A stretch of 64,000 nt of DNA from JAHEDT01 sp963825615 (GTDB lineage Bacteria; Desulfobacterota; Desulfuromonadia; Desulfuromonadales; BM103): positions 682,001-746,000 of the forward strand of contig CAWGTV010000008.1 in NCBI GenBank assembly GCA_963825615.1, written 5' to 3'. A model generated the notes under the pieces. That model did no database searches. It was not told where the DNA came from and saw nothing but the letters and a program-made list of their open reading frames with translations. Both the position numbers and the translations under genes were made by a program. Positions 33,493 to 41,884 of the stretch are shown piece by piece; the stretch's first letter is position 1; each line of letters starts with the position of its first letter.

Positions 33493-33579
33493 TTAAAACA
33501 TGTTGTAGGCCATAAACAATATTAGACCTGCCAATAGACCAAGGCACAGATAGCAATCCCTATTTACGTTATGTATCAT
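33493..33579 (-). CDS. 28-residue single-span membrane peptide
   Basis: MIHNVNRDC then a hydrophobic stretch YLCLGLLAGLILFMAYNMF and TAA. AAAGGAG lies 6 nt before the ATG (33586-33592), a near-ideal ribosome binding site. One membrane helix of about 18 residues near the C-terminus. The minus-strand transcript would end in the family A-type hairpin, facing the tautomerase gene. No match known to me. Confidence 0.55.
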   Translation of the reverse strand: MIHNVNRDCYLCLGLLAGLILFMAYNMF

Positions 33580-34120
33580 GCTCTGCTCCTTTCAAAAAAC
33601 ACATCCCGGACATCCTACAAAATACATATTTTAATCATATTATTCACAAGGTTATTGCTGATTCTGCTAAATTTTATCAAACATTAGGTAGCACAACATT
33701 GTGCCGAGAGGACTTACATGAAAAGCAACTCTCAAATAATTCACCATCGATGGTTAGAATAGAGTATAAATGAGTAGATAGGTACGTGGAGACACGTGAT
33801 AAATATGTCTATAAACCGTGAATCGAAACTGTGCTTTGCCACATTATCTTTTTGTCCAATCTTTCTGAGAAAATGCATTATCTGTAAATCGCCATCAATC
33901 GGACATAAAAATGACCTGCCCTCATCAGGTGCGCCATTTCTCTTATGTGGTCTCCAGTCAAGACATAAATTGCCTATATTGTATTAGCGGGAGGAATTGA
34001 ACGTTATCCTTCTCTTCTTCGCGCCATTTTGCGCCTAGTACCAATTCGGTACGTTCAAAGAACCTCGCCATCTTATTTCCGCCACCCGAAGTGGCAAAAC
34101 GGCCCTCGCGTCTGTTCGGC

Positions 34121-35187
34121 CTAGACAGGCCGATAGGTCCTTTGCTCGATGCTCAATCTCCATAGAATGATGGCCAATCTTCTCGCCAATGCCGTGATCT
34201 CTTTCTGCGGAATGCCGGTTTTACTAAGGAGTTTGTTGTAAATTTCACAGGCCTTGGCATCTTTGGCTCGCCACATCCAGGCGGCCTCGACCAGCAGCGA
34301 TCGCAACCGTTTCTGGCCGCAAGGGACCAGGTAGCCACGTGGCGTTTTCTCGCCGCTGTGCCGAACGGTAGGTGCAAGCTCAAGATCGCTGGCAACTTCT
34401 TCGCCGCGCTGAAACCGTTCCGGCCGGAACAGCTCGCGGTGGAAGCTGGCTGCCACGACTTTGCCGACCCCTGGGACGCTCGTGAGTGATTTGATTGCGG
34501 TTCTATGCTTGGGCTACCGGTTGAGTTGCTCAAGTTGGTCGGACACTTCGCTCAGCTCTTGTTGAAGAAATCTCAGCTCTCGCAAATGGCTCTCAATCGT
34601 CAAACGACCCTCGGGCAAAAGAGGCAACCCGGCAATCTGTTCTTGACAATCCGAGCGCCAGTTCCTGATGGCGTCGGTTTCTTTGAATCCATGGTAGAGG
34701 AGGAACCCTTTGATGCGTTGTTTAGACTGCCGCACACTGTCGACCAGTTGATGGCGCCGTCGCAGCAAGGCACGCTCAGCTTCCTCCTCGGCGGTTGGGA
34801 TGGCAATCGGCCGGATCATCCCTTTGGCCGTATAGTGGGCCAGCTTGAGACAGTTGAGCCGATCGGTTTTGGAACCAGCTGACGCTGCGAGGAATCTTGC
34901 TGGGTGCGGCCACCGTACGGAATCTTCTCCGCCAGAAGTGCACGGGCCAACGAGAACCCTGTCGGCCCAGCTTCATAGGCAACTTCGGCAACCAAGATAT
35001 TCAACCGTCGTAACTGCTCAACGAAGGCCTCTGGTGAGGCTTGGGATGTAAAAGTGAATGTCTTGCTGTCTGCTCTGAGCAGAGCAATATGGTAGCTACG
35101 CTTGTGGACGTCAACACCGATCCAGAACGGATCTGTTGAGTGGACAGAGGTAAAGGTCTGTAAAGCTGATAAACTGTATATTGCCAT
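34121..35187 (-). pseudogene. IS110-family transposase, disabled
   Basis: The N-terminal DEDD part (WIGVDVHKRSYHIALLRADS) is followed by a frameshift after LAEKIP near 34918, a second near 34880, then the middle KTDRLNCLKLAHYTAKGMIRP, an in-frame TAG after LEQLNR near 34515, and the C-terminal transposase part SLTSVPGVGKVVAASFHREL...RRLAIILWRLS. Each frameshift is fixed by dropping one T. The TAG also breaks it. No inverted repeats are expected for this family. Confidence 0.9.
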
Positions 35188-35523
35188 GTTGGCCCCCTTC
35201 CGTGACTTGATGAGGGTCATGCCTCGATAACTAGTCTACCGTAGAGACCAACATGGTATTTTATTTGTCAGTGTTAACAATAATTTCGCATTTCAGCTAA
35301 ATTCATCCTAAAAACAATATAGGAGCATAAATAAGACCCCCCTTATATCTTCCCTGTAAATGAAGGGTATAATAATCCTAGGGTGCCTTTGTGGAAGGCT
35401 CAAGACCTTCTAATTCAGGCATCATCACAACACGTGTTACCAACGTCCGCAAACTGGTGCCGCTGACGAGGGTCGTAGGGTTTATTAAAAATGCCTGCAC
35501 CTAAGGAAGATAAAGGGCAAATT

Positions 35524-35997
35524 ATGCAGCATGCGACAAGAGTTAATCCATCTGATGAAACGATCATGATTGGTCCGCTACGAATCCATTTTCTTCTGAC
35601 GAGCAATGATTCCAACGGTAGTGTCTCAGTGTTCGAGTTCTTCGTTCCGGCTGGACAGAAATTGGCTGCGCCAGCCCACAAAAACGACGCTTATGAGGAA
35701 GTCCTTTACGGTATCGACGGCATCCTAACTTGGACAGTTAACGGAACGCCTATCGAAGTTGGTCCAGGACAGTCGTTATGCATACCTCGAGGCGCGGTAC
35801 ACCGCTTTGACAACTTCGGGAGTAAGGATGTAAAGCAACTCGTCGTCATCAGCCCAGCTGTCATGGGTCCAGCATACTTCCGCGAGTCTGCAGAAGTAAT
35901 CAACGCTGCTGTCGATGGTCCACCCGACCGCGAGAAGATGATAGACATCTTTCGGCGTCACGGTATGACGGTGTCCATGCCCCCGCCTGATAAGTAG
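35524..35997 (+). CDS. Cupin-domain protein
   Basis: 157 aa from the ATG at 35524 (AAAGGG upstream); an ATG 11 codons earlier has no site. Cupin motif 1 APAHKNDAYEEVLYGIDG and motif 2 PGQSLCIPRGAVHRFDNFG carry the metal-binding His/Glu set. The C-terminal 30 residues after the barrel (EKMIDIFRRHG) form a helix. Resembles quercetin-dioxygenase-like cupins; activity unknown. A TGGCCACC hairpin follows 29 bp after the stop. Confidence 0.82.
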   Translation: MQHATRVNPSDETIMIGPLRIHFLLTSNDSNGSVSVFEFFVPAGQKLAAPAHKNDAYEEVLYGIDGILTWTVNGTPIEVGPGQSLCIPRGAVHRFDNFGSKDVKQLVVISPAVMGPAYFRESAEVINAAVDGPPDREKMIDIFRRHGMTVSMPPPDK

Positions 35998-36025
35998 CAT
36001 TCGCCTAGCATGGTTGTTCGAATAA

Positions 36026-36066
36026 TCACAAATTTATGGCCACCTGAATCTGCCCGGGTGGCCTTT
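36026..36066. terminator. Family A-type hairpin between convergent genes
   Basis: TGGCCACC/GGGTGGCC stem followed by TTTTGTT on the plus strand. Lies between the cupin stop (35997) and the recombinase stop (36070). The family A 5' box is absent. Confidence 0.6.
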
Positions 36067-36069
36067 TGT

Positions 36070-36642
36070 TCATGCAGAAAGAGTCTGTTTGTTTTCATAA
36101 TATAGTCGATAAACCGAGGATGTACTGATGCCATACAACTCTGCAATCTCTCTTTTACTTAATCCTGGAGCTTCATAGTCGCGTATCAAGGTCTGAATCT
36201 CGTCAACTGACAGCTTTGGCTTCGCGCCAAAGATCACTCCTCGTTCCTTGGCTTTTTGGCGGCCTTCAAGAGAGCGTTCGGTAATCAGGCCCCTTTCAAA
36301 TTCACCAATCGAGGCAAGAATATTGAACTGAAGTTTGCCGTAGATGGTCGTGGTATCAATCCCCTGGTCCAGAACAACGAGATCGACTTTCTTCTCCTCA
36401 AGCAGTTGAATGATGTTGGACAGGTCTACTACTGATCGTGCCAAGCGATCAAGTTTTGTCACGACGAAAAGATCCTCCTCCCTTACGAAGTCGAGTGCAT
36501 TTTTTAACTCTGGCCGATTTTTTGTTGAACTTGCCGAAGCCTTCTCCCGATAGATTCGGTCGCAGTCCGCAAGATGATCCAACTGAACATCCAGTTTCTG
36601 CCCGACTGTACTGACCCTCGTATAGCCTACTCTCATACCCAT
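36070..36642 (-). CDS. Serine recombinase (resolvase/invertase)
   Basis: 190 aa. Catalytic serine in GYTRVSTVGQ (Ser11), then the arginine-bearing VVTKLDRLARSVVDLSNII, the long helix GEFERGLITERSLEG, and a C-terminal HTH (LSKREIAELYGISTSSVYRLY). Full length and likely active. It resembles Hin/Tn3-type resolvases. No paired transposase is next to it, and no obvious recombination site pair was found. Confidence 0.92.
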   Translation of the reverse strand: MGMRVGYTRVSTVGQKLDVQLDHLADCDRIYREKASASSTKNRPELKNALDFVREEDLFVVTKLDRLARSVVDLSNIIQLLEEKKVDLVVLDQGIDTTTIYGKLQFNILASIGEFERGLITERSLEGRQKAKERGVIFGAKPKLSVDEIQTLIRDYEAPGLSKREIAELYGISTSSVYRLYYENKQTLSA

Positions 36643-36992
36643 GATGACCTCCCTTTGATAGCCTTTACTCTTGATCCTCAGCGGTGGGAAAAGTCATTAA
36701 AATTTATCGTGAAAAGGGTGTCTTATCTTGGATTGCAGAATTTATTAGAAGAAAATAAAACTTAAGAAGCTTAGGCTAAAACTCCTGCAAAAAACATTTA
36801 GACGTCTTGCCCATTTTTTGTTCCTCTCGAGCCAGGAAACGATAGTTGGCAGCGCGAGTAATAGAGAATCTATTGAAAAACACCCAAGCAAATACAATGT
36901 TGATACAATGAGCTAAAGCTTAAAAGTTTCTCTGTTCAGATAAGTAGATAAATGGCTTCCATATATATCCTTCTTTATCAGGAGGTTTTCCG

Positions 36993-38045
36993 ATGTTTTT
37001 GTTAATCATCTACATCGTCGTTGCTTTGGGCTTTTCTTTCCTATGTTCGATAGCCGAAGCAGTGCTGCTTAGCGTCACGGAACCATATATTGCACTACAG
37101 GAGTCACAGCACAAGCCATCTGCAAATCTCCTTCGTCGGCTCAAGGCAGACATCAACAAACCTCTAGCCGCTATTCTAACTCTCAACACCATTGCGCACA
37201 CTGTGGGTGCAGCGGGCGCTGGCGCACAGGCCACGAAAATCTTTGGTAGCGGGTACCTTGGTATCGCGTCCGCGATCCTGACTTTACTAATCCTCGTATT
37301 TTCAGAGATCATTCCCAAGACTCTAGGTGCACATTACTGGCGTCAACTTGCGCCACCGACTGCATACGGTCTCAAACTTCTGGTCTGGACGCTTTATCCC
37401 TTCGTCAAGCTAACAGAGCTATTAACCCGCAGCCTGACCGAGGGACCAACCTTGCGGGGAATCAATCGTAAGGAGTTGATGGCCTTCGCCGAACTCAGTG
37501 GGCGGGAAGGAACTCTCGCCACCAAAGAATCGGTTATTATGCAGAATCTTCTACGCATGCATGAGACCCCGGCCAAAGCAGCCATGACACCGCGTACTGT
37601 TGTCTTTTCCATTCCACATAATCTCACGGTCGGCCGTTATTTTGCGCAATTCGAGAACGAACCATTCTCTCGAATACCTGTCTATATTAATGAGCCTGAG
37701 AACCTGAAAGGTTTTGTTTTACGCAGTGATCTGCTGCTCGCCCAGGCACGTGGTGAAAGGGAACGGCCTGTCGCTGATTTCCTAAGAGATATTCCGAAGA
37801 TCTTTGAACAGGCAGACCTCTCACACGCCTTTGATCGCTTTCTCAAGGAGCGCGTGCACATTATGCTGGTCCTGGATGAATATGGTGGACTATCCGGTGT
37901 TCTGACCCTCGAGGATGTTCTGGAAACCCTGCTTGGCCTGGAGATCATTGATGAGTTCGATGATAACGAGGACATGCAGCTCTTTGCACGTAACCTCTGG
38001 AAACATCGAGCCCAAAAACTAGGACTGAAAATCGACGATCAATGA
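36993..38045 (+). CDS. CNNM/CBS-domain protein (HlyC/CorC family)
   Basis: 350 aa. N-terminal DUF21 membrane domain (about 1-160, four helices; NKPLAAILTLNTIAHTVGAAGAG and FSEIIPKTLG motifs), then a CBS pair (about 200-330; TPRTVVFSIPHNLTVGRY and MLVLDEYGGLSGVLTLEDVLETLLG). The usual C-terminal transporter-associated domain is missing, so it is a short form. The family is linked to magnesium or cobalt export. AGGAGG precedes the start. Confidence 0.9.
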   Translation: MFLLIIYIVVALGFSFLCSIAEAVLLSVTEPYIALQESQHKPSANLLRRLKADINKPLAAILTLNTIAHTVGAAGAGAQATKIFGSGYLGIASAILTLLILVFSEIIPKTLGAHYWRQLAPPTAYGLKLLVWTLYPFVKLTELLTRSLTEGPTLRGINRKELMAFAELSGREGTLATKESVIMQNLLRMHETPAKAAMTPRTVVFSIPHNLTVGRYFAQFENEPFSRIPVYINEPENLKGFVLRSDLLLAQARGERERPVADFLRDIPKIFEQADLSHAFDRFLKERVHIMLVLDEYGGLSGVLTLEDVLETLLGLEIIDEFDDNEDMQLFARNLWKHRAQKLGLKIDDQ

Positions 38046-38090
38046 CATTTGTCAGATCAGGATCTAAGTTCAATGTAGTTTTTTCTTTTT

Positions 38091-38146
38091 GTCACGACTT
38101 ATAGAATGAAAAAAGGCTGCTGGTGACGGGTGGCATTTTTTCTGAG
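38091..38146 (+). repeat. Family A/D mixed element
   Basis: GTCACGACTT of family A joined to GGTGACGGGTGGCATTTTTT, which resembles family D. Located 46 bp after the CNNM stop. Confidence 0.5.
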
Positions 38147-38164
38147 AAAGATCCACAAAAAAAA

Positions 38165-38251
38165 CCCCGCTCTTAGGAGGTGAGGAGCGGGGTAAAATCT
38201 CTGTGCCTTAGAAGGGGGAGGGGCCAAGGCAACAGAGCGGGGTTCATTTTT
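38165..38251 (+). ncRNA. Competing-hairpin element with terminal T run
   Basis: CCCCGCTC (38165-38172) can pair with either GAGCGGGG at 38185-38192 or an identical GAGCGGGG at 38235-38242. The second overlaps another stem, CTCTGTGCCTT (38199-38209)/AAGGC-ACAGAG (38226-38237). The T run follows the second site. This has the form of a conditional terminator or attenuator, but no gene starts within 400 nt. It might simply be a complex terminator. Confidence 0.45.
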
Positions 38252-38582
38252 TATTGAATCTTACACCTTGAAACATTACCGGACGATGTCCGCAACATTA
38301 CAAATTGGTATGCTTCCATTGAGTAAACGTAACCCAACCATTGAACAACAAAAGCCCACCCTAACGCTAGGTGAGCTATTTTGATAAGTCACGACTAACA
38401 GTAACCCTAGATAGTTCGCCAGAACATTTTCTTATAAATTCTCCTGCAACTAATTCTTAGATGCCCTTAAGGATTAACAGGCCCTTCATTTTCAACATTT
38501 ACGGCTGAAGAACAGAGTGTTGAGCCAGGGGCAAATTCAACAGTAAAATCCTAATACTCTTAAAATTAATGGTTCTGTGCCC

Positions 38583-38612
38583 TTGACAGAGGCTTTCCTG
38601 GCGATAACGTAG
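38583..38612 (+). promoter_or_regulatory. Putative promoter box of the small paralog
   Basis: TTGACAG 66 nt upstream of the ATG at 38649, matching the position of the same box before the 15538 gene. -10 element unclear. Confidence 0.4.
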
Positions 38613-38648
38613 AATAAGTATGGTGTTTTAGATAAGGAGGCTCGATCA

Positions 38649-38855
38649 ATGCTTATCCCGGTGGTCCTTAAAGACGGCAAAGAAGAGTTGTTGAGCAAAG
38701 ATGAGTTGCAGTTTCTGTTGACGACCCAAAAGATTATGTTTTTTAAGCGTTCGGACGGATGGGCCGTTCTTGGTCGAGACAAAATGCGCAAGCAGTTAGG
38801 TTCATACAATGGAGAAGAACGACGGCAACATGAAGTTTATTCGATAGTTTTTTAG
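38649..38855 (+). CDS. Small conserved hypothetical protein (paralog of the gene at 15538)
   Basis: 68 aa with AAGGAGG before the ATG. MLIPVVLKDGKEE, SKDELQFLLTTQ, FKRSDGW and DKMRKQLG align with the 76-aa paralog. The C-terminus is 8 residues shorter. Lacks cysteines and membrane segments. The two copies flank the accessory region, 23 kb apart. Function unknown. Confidence 0.75.
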   Translation: MLIPVVLKDGKEELLSKDELQFLLTTQKIMFFKRSDGWAVLGRDKMRKQLGSYNGEERRQHEVYSIVF

Positions 38856-39134
38856 GGTAACGTGCGTTGCTGTAGTTCGTTGTTTTGAAGAATACTTAAG
38901 GGGCTTCTTCCTGTTTTGCTGGATTAGTAAGACGTCCCTGTACTAGAGCCGTTTATTTCGAAGTAATAGCCGTTGGATGGGTTTGCAGTAAGATCGTCAG
39001 GGGTTGTTGGCAAAAGAATAGACTAAGAAACTGCCTAAAATAAGAAGTTACCTGTCTTGTGACAATCTCCTCAGATATCAAACCGGTCGGCCATCATAAT
39101 ATGATTATCAAGGAGGATTATGCTCAGCCTGCAG

Positions 39135-39368
39135 TTATTGAATCAACTGTTGTGGCCTCTTGTTTTTTGACAGGAACATTCTGACTTCACGGGTGACGAG
39201 GATCGTGAGGTATGTACGAATGGTCGCCTGGGTGATCAGTGGGGCCAGAAATTCCCAATAACATTGCTGGACGAAATCTTCCTTGCCTGGAAACTCTTGG
39301 CACAAGCGGTTTATTGCCTCCAGATGTTGGGTTTTTTCACGGTCGTCCTGAAAAAGATTCTGTTTCAT
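39135..39368 (-). CDS. DUF3562-like small helical protein
   Basis: 77 aa, three predicted helices. INRLCQEFPGKEDFVQQCYWEFLAPL and TYLTILVTREVRMFL resemble the DUF3562 pattern of small three-helix proteins. No catalytic residues. Function unknown. Confidence 0.55.
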   Translation of the reverse strand: MKQNLFQDDREKTQHLEAINRLCQEFPGKEDFVQQCYWEFLAPLITQATIRTYLTILVTREVRMFLSKNKRPQQLIQ

Positions 39369-39485
39369 ATGAATCCCCGAAACTCTTTAATGCGCTGGTT
39401 CGGATATTATCATCACGTGCCTGTGGTCAAGTTCTGAGCGTCCCGAGGATAACCTAGATGGGGAGCATAAGGTTGTATCGTTGAC

Positions 39486-39624
39486 GGGTGCTCACGGGTC
39501 TGACTATACATGTAAATATCTTACGAATATAGTCAGGATTGTCAAGTAAAAAGCTTGGTAGGCAATGGCACCCGGGCATTGCCCTGACGTTGACAACTGC
39601 CGAAGTTCCCGCAATGTGAGCACC
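39486..39624. repeat. Inverted repeats upstream of the 39135 gene
   Basis: GGTGCTCAC (39486-39494) and GTGAGCACC (39616-39624) are inverted copies 120 bp apart. Inside lie CTGACTATA/TATAGTCAG (about 39499-39535) and a GGCAATG/CATTGCC hairpin (about 39563-39585). Could be operator sites or the ends of a small non-coding element. Confidence 0.45.
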
Positions 39625-39662
39625 TCGTGTAAGTGCCCTTGCTGCCTAGCCTGTCCGGCAGG

Positions 39663-40619
39663 TCAAGCGGGCACCATGACCAGCTGAGCGACCATCCGGA
39701 GCCCGGCCTTGTTGTGAAGTTCTGTCAAAGTCAGTTCAGGAGCGTCCTCCGCTGCCGCGTGATGCTTGATCCCCATGCGGTCGACAATCAGCGGCAAAGG
39801 TTGCGCCCACAGCTGTTGCTCGGCATTTGCCAGCACATCAACGAGGATCTCAAGGTGCTTTTCGAGATAACGGTCGTCTCCGCCGAGTTCTAAGAACTGG
39901 CTGTCAATCTCTTTAAGCTGCCGCTGCAATTCGACCTCCGGAGGCTGGATGTCATGGCCAGGGCTTTCGAAGCCCCAGCCGCCTCGCTGCAGGAAGTCGA
40001 GCTTGGCCTGCAACAGGGTGCGGTGTTGTGTCAAGTCCTCTCGCACGTGCTGGGCCGCGGTAATTTCGGCCAGGGCCAGCGTCAACAAGTGATCGAAGGC
40101 CCGCCGTTTGAGTAGGCGCCTGGTCTCGGCCAAGTCCGCGGTCGGGTCAAGCAGGCGATGACCACTCATGCTGACCGTGACCTGAGAGACATCGCGCACA
40201 ATCGTTTCTCCCTGCAGGGCCACGCCAAATGTCTGCCGTTGTTCGCATGCCATGACCAGCAAAGCCCAAATCGGCTCTGCGGCATGGCCGGCCTCGTTGC
40301 GGAATGCGCTTAGTCTGGGATCGGATTTGAGGAGAGAGGCCATCTGCGTGGTGGAGATGAAGAACAAACGCAGCTGCGGGTCCTCGCCGTAGCTCTTGCG
40401 GGACAACTCGAGCACGTCGCCCAGATTATCAACCAGGGTCACCACATGATCGATGGCGTGCACGACAGCGGGACGCAACTTGCGACGATAAGCCGAAAGG
40501 CCGCGCAGCCACGGGTCGGTGCCATCCACGGTCCGCTCGATGGCCATATTGATCAGCGTGTCCGGGTAGCGCTGGTCAGCTTTGTGAGTGCCGAAAATCG
40601 AGTGAAACAGGCGCAGCAA
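39663..40619 (-). CDS. Hypothetical protein
   Basis: 318 aa, cytoplasmic and mostly helical with long coiled-coil-prone stretches (ETRRLLKRRAFDHLLTLALAE, and LQRQLKEIDSQFLELGG). Codon use is like the GC-rich core genes. N-terminus MLRLFHSIFGTHKADQRYP and C-terminal HHAAAEDAPELTLTEL show no motif I recognise. It is monocistronic. Confidence 0.7.
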   Translation of the reverse strand: MLRLFHSIFGTHKADQRYPDTLINMAIERTVDGTDPWLRGLSAYRRKLRPAVVHAIDHVVTLVDNLGDVLELSRKSYGEDPQLRLFFISTTQMASLLKSDPRLSAFRNEAGHAAEPIWALLVMACEQRQTFGVALQGETIVRDVSQVTVSMSGHRLLDPTADLAETRRLLKRRAFDHLLTLALAEITAAQHVREDLTQHRTLLQAKLDFLQRGGWGFESPGHDIQPPEVELQRQLKEIDSQFLELGGDDRYLEKHLEILVDVLANAEQQLWAQPLPLIVDRMGIKHHAAAEDAPELTLTELHNKAGLRMVAQLVMVPA

Positions 40620-40904
40620 AATCTCCTCCTCTGACCTGTCGCGAGGTCTCCTGCTTGCCTAAAGACATATCACTTGCCAGGCTAAAAGCAAGGGTTGTCG
40701 CCGCTGCGAATTTTACTCTTTTACTGACGGAATGAAGTGCCTAACTCTCGAACTTCTGGAGGGAGATGGGTTTACTGTTGGCATGGGGATGCATCCACCA
40801 GGCAAGTTGCCGGTTGCGTGACGTCGGTAGAGTCAAATGAGCTTGCGAGGGGTGCGTACGTTTGTTGTCTAGATCTGAGAGGAAACCGGCTATCCCGGAC
40901 TTAC

Positions 40905-41435
40905 CTATGGCTCACAGGGACTGTTCTGGACGCCGGCTTGTTCTTCTGCCGCTTGCCGCAATCTTCTGAAAATTTCTCGGGCGGCGCGTTTGTCACCGTG
41001 CTTGTGCACGGAACCGGCCAGGCGGGCGATCTTGCTGTCGTCGATCAGCGGGAAGGCTCCGCAGGCTTCTGCCAGGGCGGTCGCGAAGCTTGCCTCGGCG
41101 CAGAGCCGGTCGCGCAGCTCTTCGAGATGGTGAAAGGCCAGGTTCGCCTGGCGCTGGTTGACCGCCTGGCCGTCGAGCGCCTCTTCAAGCTGTTCGCGTT
41201 TCTCATCATCGCGGCGCAAGACCGAGGCGAGATGCTTGATCTGGCGCTTGCGCGAGCTGTGGCCGGTGATGCTACGGGTCAGCTCGATCTCTTTTGTCAG
41301 TTCAGGGTCTTTCGGCAACTTACTGAATTCAGAATCCGGCAGATCCGCCAGCCGCTGGGCCAAAAGCTCCACCGCCTTGGCTTCGCGCTTTTTGGCGCTG
41401 CGGCCGCGCCCTTCGACTTCATCGTTACTTTTCAT
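40905..41435 (-). CDS. darP: Ribosome biogenesis factor DarP (YjgA)
   Basis: 176 aa. The DUF615 pattern is clear: RSAKKREAKAVELLAQRLADLPDSEFSKLP, then RSITGHSSRKRQIKHLASVLRR and a helical C-terminus ending REIFRRLRQAAEE. The E. coli protein (183 aa) helps late 50S subunit assembly. The ATG overlaps the dtd stop by one base. Last gene of a four-gene operon. Confidence 0.93.
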   Translation of the reverse strand: MKSNDEVEGRGRSAKKREAKAVELLAQRLADLPDSEFSKLPKDPELTKEIELTRSITGHSSRKRQIKHLASVLRRDDEKREQLEEALDGQAVNQRQANLAFHHLEELRDRLCAEASFATALAEACGAFPLIDDSKIARLAGSVHKHGDKRAAREIFRRLRQAAEEQAGVQNSPCEP

Positions 41436-41884
41436 CAGAATTGCTTTCTGCTGTCGAGCAGCATGGTCACCGGGCCGTCATTGACCATGGTCACCTGCAT
41501 GTTGGCTCTGAAGATCCCGGTGGCAACGGTGATGCCACGCTTGCGCAGGGCTTCGACAAAAGCCAGGTAAAGGCTGTCCGCCACTTCCGGCGGCGCCGCG
41601 GCGGTAAACCCCGGCCGGCGGCCGTTGCGGCAGTCGCCGAGCAAAGTAAACTGGGAGACGACCAGGATGCCGCCGCCGATATCTTCGATCGAGCGGTTCA
41701 TCTTGCCATCATTGTCCTCGAAAATGCGCAGGCCGGCACTTTTGTCGGCCAGGTAGGCGGCATCCTGTGCGGTGTCTCCCTGGGCCACGCCGAGCAGCAC
41801 CAGCAGACCCCGCTCGATGGCACCGACGGCCTGCCCGGCGACGACCACCGAGGCCTGGCTGACCCTCTGAATGACCGCTCTCAT
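41435..41884 (-). CDS. dtd: D-aminoacyl-tRNA deacylase
   Basis: 149 aa, family length. MRAVIQRVSQASVVV start, the Thr/Ser motif GGILVVSQFTLLGD, and the cross-subunit NDGPVTMLLDS near the C-terminus. Removes D-amino acids from tRNA. Overlaps nfo by 4 nt and darP by 1 nt, so it is translationally coupled with both. Confidence 0.96.
   Translation of the reverse strand: MRAVIQRVSQASVVVAGQAVGAIERGLLVLLGVAQGDTAQDAAYLADKSAGLRIFEDNDGKMNRSIEDIGGGILVVSQFTLLGDCRNGRRPGFTAAAPPEVADSLYLAFVEALRKRGITVATGIFRANMQVTMVNDGPVTMLLDSRKQF

Larger units (their letters stand above)
33310..34120. other. Intergenic region with a tiny membrane-peptide gene
   Basis: Contains a family A-type element (33394-33476) and the 28-codon ORF described separately. 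The rest, up to the IS110 remnant, is AT-rich; a 63-codon frame at 33796-33987 is not supported. Confidence 0.5.
38046..38648. other. Intergenic region with structured RNA-like sequence
   Basis: Includes a truncated family A element (38091-38146), the double-hairpin region at 38165-38251, a family B-like hairpin near 38348 and the TTGACAG box for the next gene. No protein gene was seen. Confidence 0.5.

Noticed and set aside
33796..33987. 63-codon plus-strand frame.
   Set aside because: No ribosome binding site, cysteine-rich chance composition and no family features.
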